A stretch of DNA of 64,000 nt from Neiella litorisoli (GCF_014773395.1 NZ_JACXAF010000010.1:62001-126000), one strand, 5' to 3'; counted from the first letter of the stretch, positions 48,086 through 58,101 are shown. Numbers and translations are program-made. The notes: generated from the sequence alone by a model not told the origin.

Positions 48086-49782
48086 GCCAATCGTTAAACT
48101 ATCAAGCGGTTACGCTACCGTGTAGTGAGCCGCAGCAGCTCCACTATGGTCAGAACGAATTAACCGACACCTTAACAACCAGTCTAAAGACTGGGCTCCA
48201 TTGCCGAATTTGCACGCCTCCTGGGGTATCACTGCAGCAACTTGTGGATGCAATTGATTTGCCCAACACACCAAAGAGTGGAGGCCAAACCATCGCGTTT
48301 GACGGTGACCTCGGTCAATTGGTGCAAAGCGAGCCGCCGCCGGAGGAACACGCGAGTGAACCACTGTGGTGTTCGCTGCTCAATTATCAGACGCTATTTG
48401 GTCATCTAAGTTATCGTGATGACAATTGGCACTTCACCCCTGGCTTGCTCTGGCAAGCAGCCAACCGGTTCGTGTTTATCGATGCTGCACAGTTACTTAA
48501 TGAGCCGCGCTGCGCGGATGCGCTGATTGCAACATTGCAAAGCGGCCATATTCAATTGCAATTTCACGGCAGCAATAAAGTGCCAGCACCGCTTCTTCCT
48601 AGCGCACAATTTAACGGTTTGGTCGCGCTCCATGGCACCGCCAGTGAACTTTATGAACTTGCCGAATGCTATCCGCAATTAGCGACCGTGTTGCCACTGC
48701 ATGTTGAATTACGCGACCGTATTCATCATCAACAAGCGCCTCACTACCTCGGTTACTTAACTAGCCTGCTGCAACAGCAACAAGTCACGATCACCGACTG
48801 CGGCTTACAAGCGCTGGCTCAGTACGCCTCAAAACTCGCTGAGCACAACCACTACTTTTCCCTTGAAGGCAGTAAAATCACGGCTCTGATCCGCGAAATC
48901 AAAACAGACAATCAAACCGAGATTGCTGCTAACGACGTTGCCGCCGCCCTCGTCAAACGCCAGCAACGCATTGCCAACTTATCCCAAGCCAGCTATCAGG
49001 ACTTTATCGATGGCAGTATGCTGTTGGATGTTACCGGCAGCAAAGTCGGCCAGATAAATGGCTTAACTGTGGTCGATATCGGCGACATCAGTTACGGCGA
49101 GCCGGTTCGGATCACCGCCAGTGTTCACTACGGCGATGGCGACGTTATCGATATCGAGCGCAAAGCGGAGCTGGCCGGAAATATCCACGCTAAAGGCACC
49201 ATGATTTTGGCAGCTTATGTCAGCCAAATCTTTGCCAAAGATGCCCCATTGCACCTATCGGCTAATATCGTTTTTGAGCAGTCTTACTATGAGGTCGATG
49301 GTGATTCGGCATCATTGGCGGAGCTAGTCGCTCTGCTGAGTGCCATTGGTCGCATACCAGTACATCAACATATGGCCGTGACCGGTGCCATTGACCAATT
49401 TGGCAATGTTCAGTCCATTGGCGGTATCAATCAGAAGGTTGAAGGCTTTTGGTCAGTGGCAAGTCAACTGGCGCCGGAGCAAGTCATCAGCATCGTGATG
49501 CCAAAATCAAACCTGTTGCAGTTCAATCCTGATGATGCGGTGAGACAAGCCATTACCGATGGCCGCTTGAAGATCTGCTGCGTCAGCCATGTTTCTGAAG
49601 CAATTGAAATACTCACGGGGATGAAGTCAGGTATTGGCGAAGAAGATCGCCAACAGCGCTATCCGCTCGATACTGTCTATGGCCGTGTGCAGTTGCGTTT
49701 GCTCGATCTGGCAGATCCGCTTGAATCAACTAGTCTAAGTTGGCTGCAAAAACTTAAATATTGGCTCAAAGGCGATGAATAA
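48082..49782 (+). CDS. lonH: Lon-like protease LonH (YcbZ), degenerate ATPase
   Basis: 566 aa. The C-terminal S16 protease domain is intact: catalytic Ser in EVDGDSASLAEL and Lys in NQKVEGFW, with GAIDQFGNVQSIGGI between. The N-terminal AAA part lacks a Walker A loop; only a Walker-B-like RFVFIDAAQLL is visible, as in E. coli YcbZ. It is directly upstream of fabA, the same neighbour as in E. coli. Substrate unknown. Confidence 0.88.
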   Translation: MSQSLNYQAVTLPCSEPQQLHYGQNELTDTLTTSLKTGLHCRICTPPGVSLQQLVDAIDLPNTPKSGGQTIAFDGDLGQLVQSEPPPEEHASEPLWCSLLNYQTLFGHLSYRDDNWHFTPGLLWQAANRFVFIDAAQLLNEPRCADALIATLQSGHIQLQFHGSNKVPAPLLPSAQFNGLVALHGTASELYELAECYPQLATVLPLHVELRDRIHHQQAPHYLGYLTSLLQQQQVTITDCGLQALAQYASKLAEHNHYFSLEGSKITALIREIKTDNQTEIAANDVAAALVKRQQRIANLSQASYQDFIDGSMLLDVTGSKVGQINGLTVVDIGDISYGEPVRITASVHYGDGDVIDIERKAELAGNIHAKGTMILAAYVSQIFAKDAPLHLSANIVFEQSYYEVDGDSASLAELVALLSAIGRIPVHQHMAVTGAIDQFGNVQSIGGINQKVEGFWSVASQLAPEQVISIVMPKSNLLQFNPDDAVRQAITDGRLKICCVSHVSEAIEILTGMKSGIGEEDRQQRYPLDTVYGRVQLRLLDLADPLESTSLSWLQKLKYWLKGDE

Positions 49783-49792
49783 TGCCCGATGT

Positions 49793-49828
49793 TTGACATC
49801 GGACTTGTTTAGCGTACAACTGTTCGCT
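49793..49828 (+). promoter_or_regulatory. fabA promoter with FabR-like operator
   Basis: TTGACA (49793-49798), 16-base spacer, TACAAC (49815-49820). AGCGTACAACTGTTCGCT at 49811-49828 is a palindrome (AGCG-ACA / TGT-CGCT) very like the FabR sites before fabA and fabB in E. coli, and it covers the -10 box, as expected for a repressor. Confidence 0.75.
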
Positions 49829-49869
49829 AATCTTTGCCGACTTTAATTTGCTGTACTAACAGGAATATC

Positions 49870-50379
49870 ATGCAAGCTTCATTTGAAAAGCAAGATTTGC
49901 TCGATTGCGCCCACGGTAAAATGTTTGGCCCAGGCAATGCTCAGTTACCTGCTCCAAATATGCTGATGATGGACCGCGTCGTCACCATCACTGATGAAGG
50001 TGGTGAATTTGGCAAAGGCCAAATCATTGCTGAACTCGATATTAATCCCGATTTGTGGTTTTTCGATTGCCACTTCCCTGGCGACCCAGTGATGCCTGGT
50101 TGCTTAGGCTTGGATGCGATGTGGCAGCTGGTTGGCTTTTTCTTAGGTTGGACTGGCGGTAAAGGCCGTGGTCGCGCGTTAGGCGTTGGTGAAGTGAAAT
50201 TCACCGGACAAATCTTGCCAACGGCGAAGAAGGTGACTTATACCATCGATATTAAGCGCAAGATTAACCGTAAGCTGGTGATGGGTCTTGCCGATGGTAA
50301 AGTTGATGTCGATGGCAAAGTCATTTACACCGCTTCTGATTTGAAAGTTGGCCTGTTTACCGATACCTCGGGTTTCTAA
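49870..50379 (+). CDS. fabA: 3-hydroxydecanoyl-ACP dehydratase/isomerase
   Basis: 169 aa from ATG 49870 ([16 protein letters not shown]); the in-frame start at 49834 lies at the promoter side and is not used. AGGA ribosome site. Active-site His in [14 protein letters not shown] and Asp in CLGLDAMWQ. Makes the cis-3-decenoyl intermediate for unsaturated fatty acids; controlled by the FabR-like site upstream. Confidence 0.97.
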   Translation: MQASFEKQDLLDCAHGKMFGPGNAQLPAPNMLMMDRVVTITDEGGEFGKGQIIAELDINPDLWFFDCHFPGDPVMPGCLGLDAMWQLVGFFLGWTGGKGRGRALGVGEVKFTGQILPTAKKVTYTIDIKRKINRKLVMGLADGKVDVDGKVIYTASDLKVGLFTDTSGF

Positions 50380-50406
50380 ACAAAAGCTCCAACGATTGAA
50401 AAACGA

Positions 50407-50434
50407 AAACGCCCCGATTATGGGGCGTTTTTTA
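50407..50434. terminator. Terminator between fabA and rmf
   Basis: AAAACGCCCC / GGGGCGTTTTTT with loop GATTAT; convergent genes on both sides. Confidence 0.92.
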
Positions 50435-50465
50435 GTTTGGTGAGAATTGACACCAGCGCATTGTA

Positions 50466-50639
50466 TTAGCGGAAAAGTCCGTCAGCTCGCTCAGTCATGG
50501 CTTCACGCCATCCCAATAACCAACTCGACCGACTATCGAGAGATTGATAGGGACAATTTTCTCTTGATCGTCCCAGTACGCCGGCCTGATAGCCACGGGC
50601 CTGAGCCCTGTGTAACCGATTGCGCTTCTGTCGCTTCAT
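50466..50639 (-). CDS. rmf: Ribosome modulation factor
   Basis: 57 aa reading MKRQKRNRLHRAQARGYQAG, then VLGRSRENCPYQSL and SSWLLGWREAM, nearly the E. coli RMF sequence (55 aa). Binds the 30S/50S interface region to form 100S hibernating ribosomes in stationary phase. Excellent AGGAAGACAGG ribosome site. Sits beside fabA as in E. coli. Confidence 0.96.
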   Translation of the reverse strand: MKRQKRNRLHRAQARGYQAGVLGRSRENCPYQSLDSRSSWLLGWREAMTERADGLFR

Positions 50640-50727
50640 CCTGTCTTCCTCTTTTGGCCAAACAATGATTACGAAACCGTAGCTTCACTAGTAAGATTTA
50701 TAGAGTTTGATTCAAAGGTCAAAGCAA

Positions 50728-50765
50728 AGCCTGTTAGTTTAGTTCTTGACAGTTGCTAACAGGCT
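50728..50765. repeat. Inverted repeat in rmf/DUF3466 intergenic region
   Basis: AGCCTGTTAG (50728-50737) and CTAACAGGCT (50756-50765), perfect 10-bp arms, 18-base loop. Possible weak terminator for the DUF3466 gene or part of the rmf control region. Confidence 0.5.
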
Positions 50766-50817
50766 GGATTTGATGAATTTTTTATTAAAGATTTTTTACG
50801 ATTAAAAATCTAATTCT

Positions 50818-52587
50818 TTATCGCGAAACGCTATAACGACGACGGAACCACCAAGCAATTGGCAATGCAACCAACCACATACCAAAGCTTGCCCCTTCAC
50901 GCTTATTCTTCGGGAAGGCTTCATCTTTGTCGGTGCAGTTGTCGTAATCACCGCCATCAATTGGCTTTAACGCGACAGCACGCGCCACAGTGGTGGTGAT
51001 TGGGTCACCGTTGCTATCGAACACTGGATCGCCTTCAACAGTCAGAAGTGGCATTTGCGTTGTTGCAGTTGCCAAGATGACACCATCGTTGCGGATCACA
51101 TTGGCTTCAACAATATCCAAGTCAGAAATACAGCCAACCGCGTCATTTAAGTCGATGAAGGTGTCTGAGCGAATGTCATAGAGATAGCCATGACGACGGC
51201 GAGTCACGTTGCCTGGACGCGGCTCCCATTCAAATTCACCAACAATGACATCATGATCGTTGATCGACTTGGCCGTCATTGACGAGCTATCGAAAAATGA
51301 TGGTACCTCGACCATTTCTGGGAAGTCGGCATTAATGTCGTAATACCAAGCCTTAGTGCGCCAGAAACCGTTCACTAAACGGGTTGCAAAGCCAATGGCA
51401 ATATCATTGTTGTTGAGTGCCGTCGCGCGCGATACCACTGCGCTATCGCTGCTGGCCTGATAGACTGACCGGTCGGTAATATCGAGAATACCGACATCAT
51501 TTGGGCTGTATTGGGTGTAGATCACCGCATACTCGCGCAGCAATTGCAGGCTTGGGTTGTCCGGTGTCACATAGTTATCAGCACTACCGGCAGCGTAGCC
51601 ATTGTCGTTCGCGGCATAAGCTTGCGACACTAGCCGAGCATTAACGCCAGGCGGCAATTCCACAGGGCTACCCAGCGAGCGCGTCCACACCACATTTTGG
51701 TTGCTATCCAGCTGCCACAAGAAAGCTTCAATGTTATAAACCGAGAAGCCAATTTGGCCGGAGTTTGCTTCGTAGTCACAAACAATTTCCGGCAGGTTGC
51801 GATCGTAAATACACGCGTCATGTGCTTCGCGAGCGCCATTAACTAACGATACCGAGGCGTAACCGGCAACCAAATTGGAATCACTGATGTCGTAAGCACC
51901 GCTAACGCCACCGAACTCCATTTCTTCTGGATACAGTGCGACGCGCTCGCCATCTGGGTCATCACCGGCTTTGTAAACAAAGCCGCGGCTGGCGAAGTCA
52001 CGTAAAATGGCGTAGGTTTCGTCGTGCGTTTCTTCACTTTCCCACTTGTAAACATAATACGGCGCCGAGCCGTAACCGGTAGCAACCCGCTTATCATTGA
52101 CGGCAAAAAAGTAATCATCGGTTGTTTCACGATATTCGCCATCTTCAGGGTTAATGGTGTCCCAAACGTTTACTCGGTCCCATTCGCGAAGCGAATCGTT
52201 AATCAGCGCCTTGTACTTGGACTGATAGGCGGTCATAAAACGAAGATCGGCATCTTCAATTTCGTCAACGATTTCTTCTTCGTCGCCGTCACCGTTTAAA
52301 TCATATTCACCAAGGTTGCTATTCTCTGGGGCTGGTGTCAGCGGGTAGTTTTCATCATCACCTGGGTCTAAGTCGCCATCGTCGTAGACAGGAATCGGAG
52401 AGCCTGCGCCAACAACAACACCGGTATCGGAACGGGGACTGGTGCCATCCAGTGCGTAGGTATGAACTTCGCCCTCTTCACTAACGGTCAACTCAATGAC
52501 TTCATATAGCGCGGCGTGACTATTTAATGCGAGTGCCGACAATACCGCGGCACAAATCGGTGAGACGCAACGATGCAACTGCTTCAT
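50818..52587 (-). CDS. DUF3466 exported protein with GlyGly-CTERM-like tail
   Basis: 589 aa. Signal peptide (ICAAVLSALALNSHA) then LYEVIELTVSEEGEVHTYALD, the DUF3466 start; repeated motifs of the type AxAxNNNGxAxG (AYAANDNGYAAGSA, ATALNNNDIAIGFA). The C-terminus, REGASFGMWLVALPIAWWF followed by RRR, is a small-residue motif, one hydrophobic helix and an Arg cluster, as in GlyGly-CTERM proteins cut by rhombosortase. Acidic overall. Likely surface-attached via type II secretion; function unknown. Confidence 0.85.
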   Translation of the reverse strand: MKQLHRCVSPICAAVLSALALNSHAALYEVIELTVSEEGEVHTYALDGTSPRSDTGVVVGAGSPIPVYDDGDLDPGDDENYPLTPAPENSNLGEYDLNGDGDEEEIVDEIEDADLRFMTAYQSKYKALINDSLREWDRVNVWDTINPEDGEYRETTDDYFFAVNDKRVATGYGSAPYYVYKWESEETHDETYAILRDFASRGFVYKAGDDPDGERVALYPEEMEFGGVSGAYDISDSNLVAGYASVSLVNGAREAHDACIYDRNLPEIVCDYEANSGQIGFSVYNIEAFLWQLDSNQNVVWTRSLGSPVELPPGVNARLVSQAYAANDNGYAAGSADNYVTPDNPSLQLLREYAVIYTQYSPNDVGILDITDRSVYQASSDSAVVSRATALNNNDIAIGFATRLVNGFWRTKAWYYDINADFPEMVEVPSFFDSSSMTAKSINDHDVIVGEFEWEPRPGNVTRRRHGYLYDIRSDTFIDLNDAVGCISDLDIVEANVIRNDGVILATATTQMPLLTVEGDPVFDSNGDPITTTVARAVALKPIDGGDYDNCTDKDEAFPKNKREGASFGMWLVALPIAWWFRRRYSVSR

Positions 52588-52588
52588 A

Positions 52589-54493
52589 TTATTCCTTGCA
52601 ACTATTTTCTAGCGCTTCTAACTCTTCCCAACGCTCATAGGCGTTACCTAAAGTAGCTTCTTTTTCAGCCAACTCGTTGAGCACAGGTTCAGTTTCGTGG
52701 TGAGGTAAAGCAAAGAAATCTGCATCATTGACGATGCCCTGTAATCTCTCTACCTCACTTTCAAGCTCTAGGATTCTATCTGGCAATGTTTCCAGTTCAA
52801 GCTTTAACTTGTAGGAAAGCTTATTACTTTGCTTTTTCGCGGACTGTTTAGCGTTTTTGGCTGCTTTCGGTTTATTTTCCGGTTGATCCAACTGCGCCGT
52901 TTGGCGCTCTTTGTACTGCTGGATCTCGTTAAAGCCACCGTAGATTTCAATTAATGCCCCCTGCCCTTCGAATAACCAGCAAGAGGTTGCAACCCGATTA
53001 ACAAACTCCCGATCGTGACTAACCAGCAAAATCGTTCCACTGTAGTCGGCGACCAACTCCTCGAGCAAATCAAGAGTTTCGATGTCTAAATCGTTAGTTG
53101 GTTCATCAAGAATTAACAAATTACTGGGTTTTAAGAAAAGTTTTGCTAACAGCAGGCGGTTTTTCTCGCCACCTGACAAGGCTGAAATCGGCGAACGCGC
53201 ACGCGCGGGGCTAAACAAAAAGTCTTGCAGGTAACCCAGCACATGGCGGCTTTTACCATTGATGTCAAGGTTCTGTTTGCCGTCGCCAACAAAATCCGAA
53301 ACGGTAGTTTCAGGCGGAAGTTGCGCACGATGTTGATCAAAATATGCTTGGGAAATATTTTGTGCGCGCTTGATGGTGCCTCGGTAATCCTGGTGCTCGT
53401 CCAGTAATGTGCGAATCAAAGTGGACTTACCGCAGCCATTGGGACCAACCATCGCCACGCGATCGCCCTTTTGCACTATTGAGCTAAAACCCTTGATGAG
53501 CGTTTGCTCTTGTTGGTTGACCGTCAGATCGGTGATCTCAAACACAACCTTGCTACTAGCATCGGACTGAGCAATTGCGCCCTTGGCCCGACCTTGCTGA
53601 TTGATCCGCTGTTGGCGTTGCCGACGCAAATCTTCCAGTGCGCGTACCCGCCCTTCATTACGGGTTCGGCGCGCTTTAATCCCTTGCCGGATCCAAGCCT
53701 CTTCTTCAGCCAACTTTTTATCAAAAGCTGCATGGTGGCGTTGCTCTTCTTCAAGTAACTTGGCTTTATTGGCCACGTACTGATCGTAATTACCTGGATG
53801 AGAGGTGAGTTGACCGCGATCCAAATCGATGATCCGAGTCGCCATATTACGAATAAATGCTCGATCGTGACTGATAAACACCAGGGTAATATTTAAGCCC
53901 TTAAGAAACTGTTCAAGCCAAGCAATGGTATCGACATCGAGGTGGTTGGTCGGCTCATCGAGCAACAGCACCTCCGGTTGCGACACTAACGCCTGAGCTA
54001 ATGCAGCACGGCGCAGCCAGCCACCAGACAAACTATCGAGTGGCACTTGAGCATCGAGTTCTAAGCGTTGAATCACCTGTCTGGCTCGGGTTTCAGCCTG
54101 CCAAGCACCAGTCACTTCCATACTCTGCTGCAAGCTGTCTAAGGCGGCCATAACATCGTCGCCAGCGGTCATTCTATCGGTTAACTGCTGATACTGATGC
54201 AGCTGATCGAGCCAGTCTTGATGGCCTTGCAGGACATAATCGAGCACCGGTGTATCACTGTGATTCGGTGGGTCTTGTGGCAAATAGGCAACGGTCGGCG
54301 AACCAATAAACTGCAGATCGCCATCATCTAATTGAATATCGCCATTGATGACCTTTAATAAGGTACTTTTACCGGTGCCGTTGCGGCCAACAATACATAG
54401 CCGTTCTTTTGCCGCGATTTGTAGTTCGGCTTGCTCTAACAAAGGGACATGACCGAATGCCAGCGAAGCCTGTTGAATATTAATTAAAGTCAT
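52589..54493 (-). CDS. uup: ABC-F ATPase Uup
   Basis: 634 aa, two ABC domains and no membrane segments. First: GRNGTGKST, LSGGWLRRAALAQAL, LLLDEPTNHLD. Second: GPNGCGKST, LSGGEKNRLLLAKL, LILDEPTNDLD. The linker helices (RQGIKARRTRNEGRVRALE) are the P-site tRNA interaction motif, and a C-terminal coiled coil (ETLPDRILELESEVERL) binds DNA in E. coli Uup. Acts on ribosomes or branched DNA. Overlaps the glutaredoxin gene by 4 bases. Confidence 0.96.
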   Translation of the reverse strand: MTLINIQQASLAFGHVPLLEQAELQIAAKERLCIVGRNGTGKSTLLKVINGDIQLDDGDLQFIGSPTVAYLPQDPPNHSDTPVLDYVLQGHQDWLDQLHQYQQLTDRMTAGDDVMAALDSLQQSMEVTGAWQAETRARQVIQRLELDAQVPLDSLSGGWLRRAALAQALVSQPEVLLLDEPTNHLDVDTIAWLEQFLKGLNITLVFISHDRAFIRNMATRIIDLDRGQLTSHPGNYDQYVANKAKLLEEEQRHHAAFDKKLAEEEAWIRQGIKARRTRNEGRVRALEDLRRQRQQRINQQGRAKGAIAQSDASSKVVFEITDLTVNQQEQTLIKGFSSIVQKGDRVAMVGPNGCGKSTLIRTLLDEHQDYRGTIKRAQNISQAYFDQHRAQLPPETTVSDFVGDGKQNLDINGKSRHVLGYLQDFLFSPARARSPISALSGGEKNRLLLAKLFLKPSNLLILDEPTNDLDIETLDLLEELVADYSGTILLVSHDREFVNRVATSCWLFEGQGALIEIYGGFNEIQQYKERQTAQLDQPENKPKAAKNAKQSAKKQSNKLSYKLKLELETLPDRILELESEVERLQGIVNDADFFALPHHETEPVLNELAEKEATLGNAYERWEELEALENSCKE

Positions 54494-54747
54494 TCTTGTA
54501 AGTCTGAAAACTCAGGGAGTTGTTTTAACCATTGAGCCAACTGAACTTGATCAAAAGGCCAGAACAACAACTGCTTTGAGGATTGGTGCTCAAGCACCGG
54601 AATGTGATGACCAAAACGCTCAATCAGTTGTTCATCATGGGCGATATCAATCAGCTCGCAGCCAACATGAACGATTGGCGTCTGCCCGAGTAGAGCCTTG
54701 GCTTGCTCACACAAACCACAGCCATCACTTTCGTATAATCGAAACAT
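54490..54747 (-). CDS. Glutaredoxin-like protein (DUF836 family)
   Basis: 85 aa from ATG 54747, whose A overlaps the rlmKL stop (TAATG). MFRLYESDGCGLCEQAKALL contains the CxxC redox motif; HIPVLEHQSSK has the cis-Pro loop. It is a short thioredoxin-fold protein commonly found between rlmKL and uup in marine gammaproteobacteria. Partner unknown. Confidence 0.88.
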   Translation of the reverse strand: MFRLYESDGCGLCEQAKALLGQTPIVHVGCELIDIAHDEQLIERFGHHIPVLEHQSSKQLLFWPFDQVQLAQWLKQLPEFSDLQE

Positions 54748-56876
54748 TAATCTTGTTTTTCCAGCAACCAGCAATGGTGAATATTGGGGTTGCGTTTAAA
54801 GTCTTCTGGCAGTGTTTTCTTGTTCCAGTCGACAATACGGTAACCCATCTGCTCAATCGCTTGATGGTCGAGCTTAAAGCGGCGGTAATTATTGGAAAAC
54901 ATGATGGTGCCGCCCGGTTCAAGTACTTGATCGATCAAGCGGATCAGCTGCACGTGATCACGCTGCACATCCAATGTGTTTTTCATCCGCTTGGAATTAG
55001 AAAAGGTCGGCGGATCGCAAAACACCAAATCAAAGCGCTGGCGACAGTTTTGTAAATACTTAAAACAGTCCGATTGCTCGAACTGGTGCTGCGGTGCTAT
55101 CAAGTGATTGATTGCCAAATTCTCCCGCGCCCAGTCCAAATAAGTCCGCGACATATCAACACTCACGGTTGCAGCAGCGCCTGCCCGAGCAGCATGGACG
55201 GTGGCCGAACCGGTGTAGCAGAATAAGTTCAAAAACCGCTTATCCTTGGCTAATTTGGCAAATTCATGACGGGTGATGCGATGATCTAAGAACAAGCCAG
55301 TATCAAGATAATCCGATAGATTGACTTTAAACGCACAATCATATTCGTGAACCACTTGCCAAGCCTTGCGGCTCGACACGCGTTGATATTGGGCACTACC
55401 AGATTGGCTTTGGCGCGTTTTCAAAAACACATTGCTGGCAGATACCTTCATCAGATCTGGCGTTAACAGCACGACATCCAGCAGGCGTCGACGGGCCTTT
55501 TCCATATCGATGTTTTTCGGCGGTGCATATTCTTGGATCACCACGCAATCAAGATAACGATCAATGGCAACGTTATACTCGGGTAAATCAGCGTCATAAA
55601 CGCGGTACGCGTCAGTCGGGACACGTTTGGCCCACTTATCAATCCGACTCAAGTTTTTACTAAGCCGATTGGCGAACTCTTGACCCGACGGCGTAATGCC
55701 CGGTTGCTCTGCTCTTGGCTCTGCCCCTTCAGGCAACGCGTTTAATTGGAACGATAGTAACTGGCACTCCAACTTACCGTTCATCACCTGCCAAGATTTA
55801 TCGCTACGCAGTTTAAACGCTGGCACATAATCATCAGCAGAGGTCAATAAGAAGGCCTTGCCGACGAACTTACGACGTAATTGCGCACCAAAGTTGTAAT
55901 ACAAGGAGACCACTTCTGCGTCGTCACCTAAGCGCTCACCATACGGTGGGTTACAGACCAAATAGCCGGCCTCACTATTGGTCATTGGGTTATCGCCAAG
56001 TGCCAACTGCTTAAAATCAATCAAGTGCGCCACGCCGGCACGCTCAGCATTGGCTTTGGCGCGTTTGATGGCTTCTGGATGCGCATCATTGCCGATCAGT
56101 TTAAAGCTGGCTTTGTTTAAACCGCGACGGCCTTTAACTGCAACTTCCGATTGAATCTCTTGCCACAACGTAGGCTTATGCAAGGGCAGCTTGTGAATGG
56201 CGAAGTCATCGCGATCTGCATTGGGCGCAACACCGGCGGCCATTGCAGCCGCTTCAATCAAAATGGTGCCAGCACCACACATCGGATCGATAAACGGCGC
56301 TTCAATGTCATCTAACCAGCCACTACGCAGCACCAGTCCGGCAGCAACAGTTTCGCGCAATGGCGCTTCACCGGCTTCGGTGCGGTAACCACGTTGGTGC
56401 AGGCTATCGCCAGTCAAATCGAGCAACAAGCTCAATTTGTTGCCACCCAAGCGGGCGCGGACAACAGCCGATGGATTCTTATTATCGATGATCGGGCGGG
56501 CAAATCCTTCCTCGCTCAGCTGCTTAAATATGCCATCTTTGACACACTGCGCGCCGTAGCCGGTACTGCGGATCTCACGGTTGCTGCCGACAAACTCAAT
56601 GGTGAATGGCTTATTCGTTGGCAGTAACATCGACCAATCTTGTTGATACGCCAGCATTGAAATGTCTTCACCGGACTTGGCAATCCCGTCCGCCAAGTTT
56701 AGAAATAATCGGCTAGCGGTACGTGTACCAAGCAACACTCGATAAATGCATTCCAAGTCGCCAGTAAAAGACACGCCGCCTTGGCGTTGGACAATGTCCG
56801 AAGCGCCGAAATGGCCGAGTTCAATACTCAGCGGATATTCGAGGCCTAAGCTGCACGTTGCGAATAATTTGTGCAC
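54747..56876 (-). CDS. rlmL: Bifunctional 23S rRNA methyltransferase RlmKL
   Basis: 709 aa from GTG 56876 (VHKLFATCSLGLEYPLSIEL), matching the E. coli start and length (702). The longer open frame up to 57143 only reads antisense through a tRNA and is rejected. THUMP domain, RlmL methyltransferase with DPMCGAGTILIEAAAMA and LVCNPPYGERLG (m2G2445), then RlmK with NLFCYTGSATVHAARAGA and LVFCDPPTFSNSKRM (m7G2069). Confidence 0.95.
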   Translation of the reverse strand: MHKLFATCSLGLEYPLSIELGHFGASDIVQRQGGVSFTGDLECIYRVLLGTRTASRLFLNLADGIAKSGEDISMLAYQQDWSMLLPTNKPFTIEFVGSNREIRSTGYGAQCVKDGIFKQLSEEGFARPIIDNKNPSAVVRARLGGNKLSLLLDLTGDSLHQRGYRTEAGEAPLRETVAAGLVLRSGWLDDIEAPFIDPMCGAGTILIEAAAMAAGVAPNADRDDFAIHKLPLHKPTLWQEIQSEVAVKGRRGLNKASFKLIGNDAHPEAIKRAKANAERAGVAHLIDFKQLALGDNPMTNSEAGYLVCNPPYGERLGDDAEVVSLYYNFGAQLRRKFVGKAFLLTSADDYVPAFKLRSDKSWQVMNGKLECQLLSFQLNALPEGAEPRAEQPGITPSGQEFANRLSKNLSRIDKWAKRVPTDAYRVYDADLPEYNVAIDRYLDCVVIQEYAPPKNIDMEKARRRLLDVVLLTPDLMKVSASNVFLKTRQSQSGSAQYQRVSSRKAWQVVHEYDCAFKVNLSDYLDTGLFLDHRITRHEFAKLAKDKRFLNLFCYTGSATVHAARAGAAATVSVDMSRTYLDWARENLAINHLIAPQHQFEQSDCFKYLQNCRQRFDLVFCDPPTFSNSKRMKNTLDVQRDHVQLIRLIDQVLEPGGTIMFSNNYRRFKLDHQAIEQMGYRIVDWNKKTLPEDFKRNPNIHHCWLLEKQD

Positions 56877-56948
56877 AAGATTTGTTCCACCAGAAAAGAT
56901 GGCGCGATTATAGCGAAAATGGCCGCTGTAAGATAATTGAAAAAAAGC

Positions 56949-56975
56949 TTGCCAAGGCCAGGAGCTATCTATAAT
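56949..56975 (+). promoter_or_regulatory. Promoter of the tRNA-fMet genes
   Basis: TTGCCA (56949-56954), 15-base spacer, perfect TATAAT (56970-56975), then a GC-rich discriminator (GCGCC) typical of stringently controlled stable-RNA promoters; the tRNA begins 17 bases after the -10 box. Confidence 0.7.
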
Positions 56976-56991
56976 ATGCGCCACCTGTCGA

Positions 56992-57068
<77 letters not shown>

Positions 57069-57146
57069 ATCGACATTTCGACATACCAGCATTGGTTTAA
57101 ACCAATGAGATATACACGTTGTAACAGTGTATATCACACCCAATGA

Positions 57147-57400
<254 letters not shown>

Positions 57401-57424
57401 AACGCTATACCCTCGCCTCGCGCA

Positions 57425-57452
57425 CAAAAAACGCCGGCATAACCGGCGTTTT
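57425..57452. terminator. Bidirectional terminator, tRNA-fMet unit / zapC
   Basis: AAAAAACGCCGGC-AT-AACCGGCGTTTTA, strong GC stem with A and T tracts, between the plus-strand tRNAs and minus-strand zapC. Confidence 0.88.
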
Positions 57453-57476
57453 AGATGGATTACTAGGTTTCGCTCG

Positions 57477-58025
57477 CTAGGCAGTCAGCAAACTTCTTGA
57501 GTTTTGAATTGCCGCATTGGAAGCATAACGAGCTATTCGGTCATTCATCACCCGAATCATATTCCCTGCCGACATCATTTTATGATCGGTCAGCGCTAGC
57601 TTCTCATTCACTGCCATCAGTAATGAAGTGGTGTCGTTGGTTTCAATAATGAGAAAAATTCCGGATTCCGTTGCCGTGTCCAACTCAACCAGCATTTGCT
57701 CTGAAATGGTCAAAACAGCAGAAGAAGGTAGGAAAAACCAGCTTTGCGGCAAAGCTGGTTTGAAAAATTTGCGGGCCGATGTGGCATTGATTGCTAGCGT
57801 CATAGCTTTCATATCGTCCTTACCACACTGCTCACCCATCAACTCATAAGTGGCGTGTAAGAACGACAAATCATCAATCGCCAAACTTTGTTTGCGGAAC
57901 GCATCGCCTGTGAGCTGAGAGCGCTTTAAGCTAGTTTGGTAACAGCAGTCTTCGCTCGAGCAAACCTCTAAACGATTACTGGATTCATTAAACTGCCAGT
58001 GCCAGTCCTGTTTGGCGATATTCAC
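57477..58025 (-). CDS. zapC: Cell division protein ZapC
   Basis: 182 aa, the family length. DWHWQFNESSNRLEVCSSED at the start and QSWFFLPSSAVLTI in the centre fit ZapC, which bundles FtsZ filaments at midcell. It follows pyrD as in E. coli. Confidence 0.88.
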   Translation of the reverse strand: MNIAKQDWHWQFNESSNRLEVCSSEDCCYQTSLKRSQLTGDAFRKQSLAIDDLSFLHATYELMGEQCGKDDMKAMTLAINATSARKFFKPALPQSWFFLPSSAVLTISEQMLVELDTATESGIFLIIETNDTTSLLMAVNEKLALTDHKMMSAGNMIRVMNDRIARYASNAAIQNSRSLLTA

Positions 58026-58101
58026 GATAATTCAACCCTAAGTCATCGACTTAGCCAATTTACATTCTTTAACCGCTGTTGTGAAGTTGGCAGGTGTCAA
58101 A

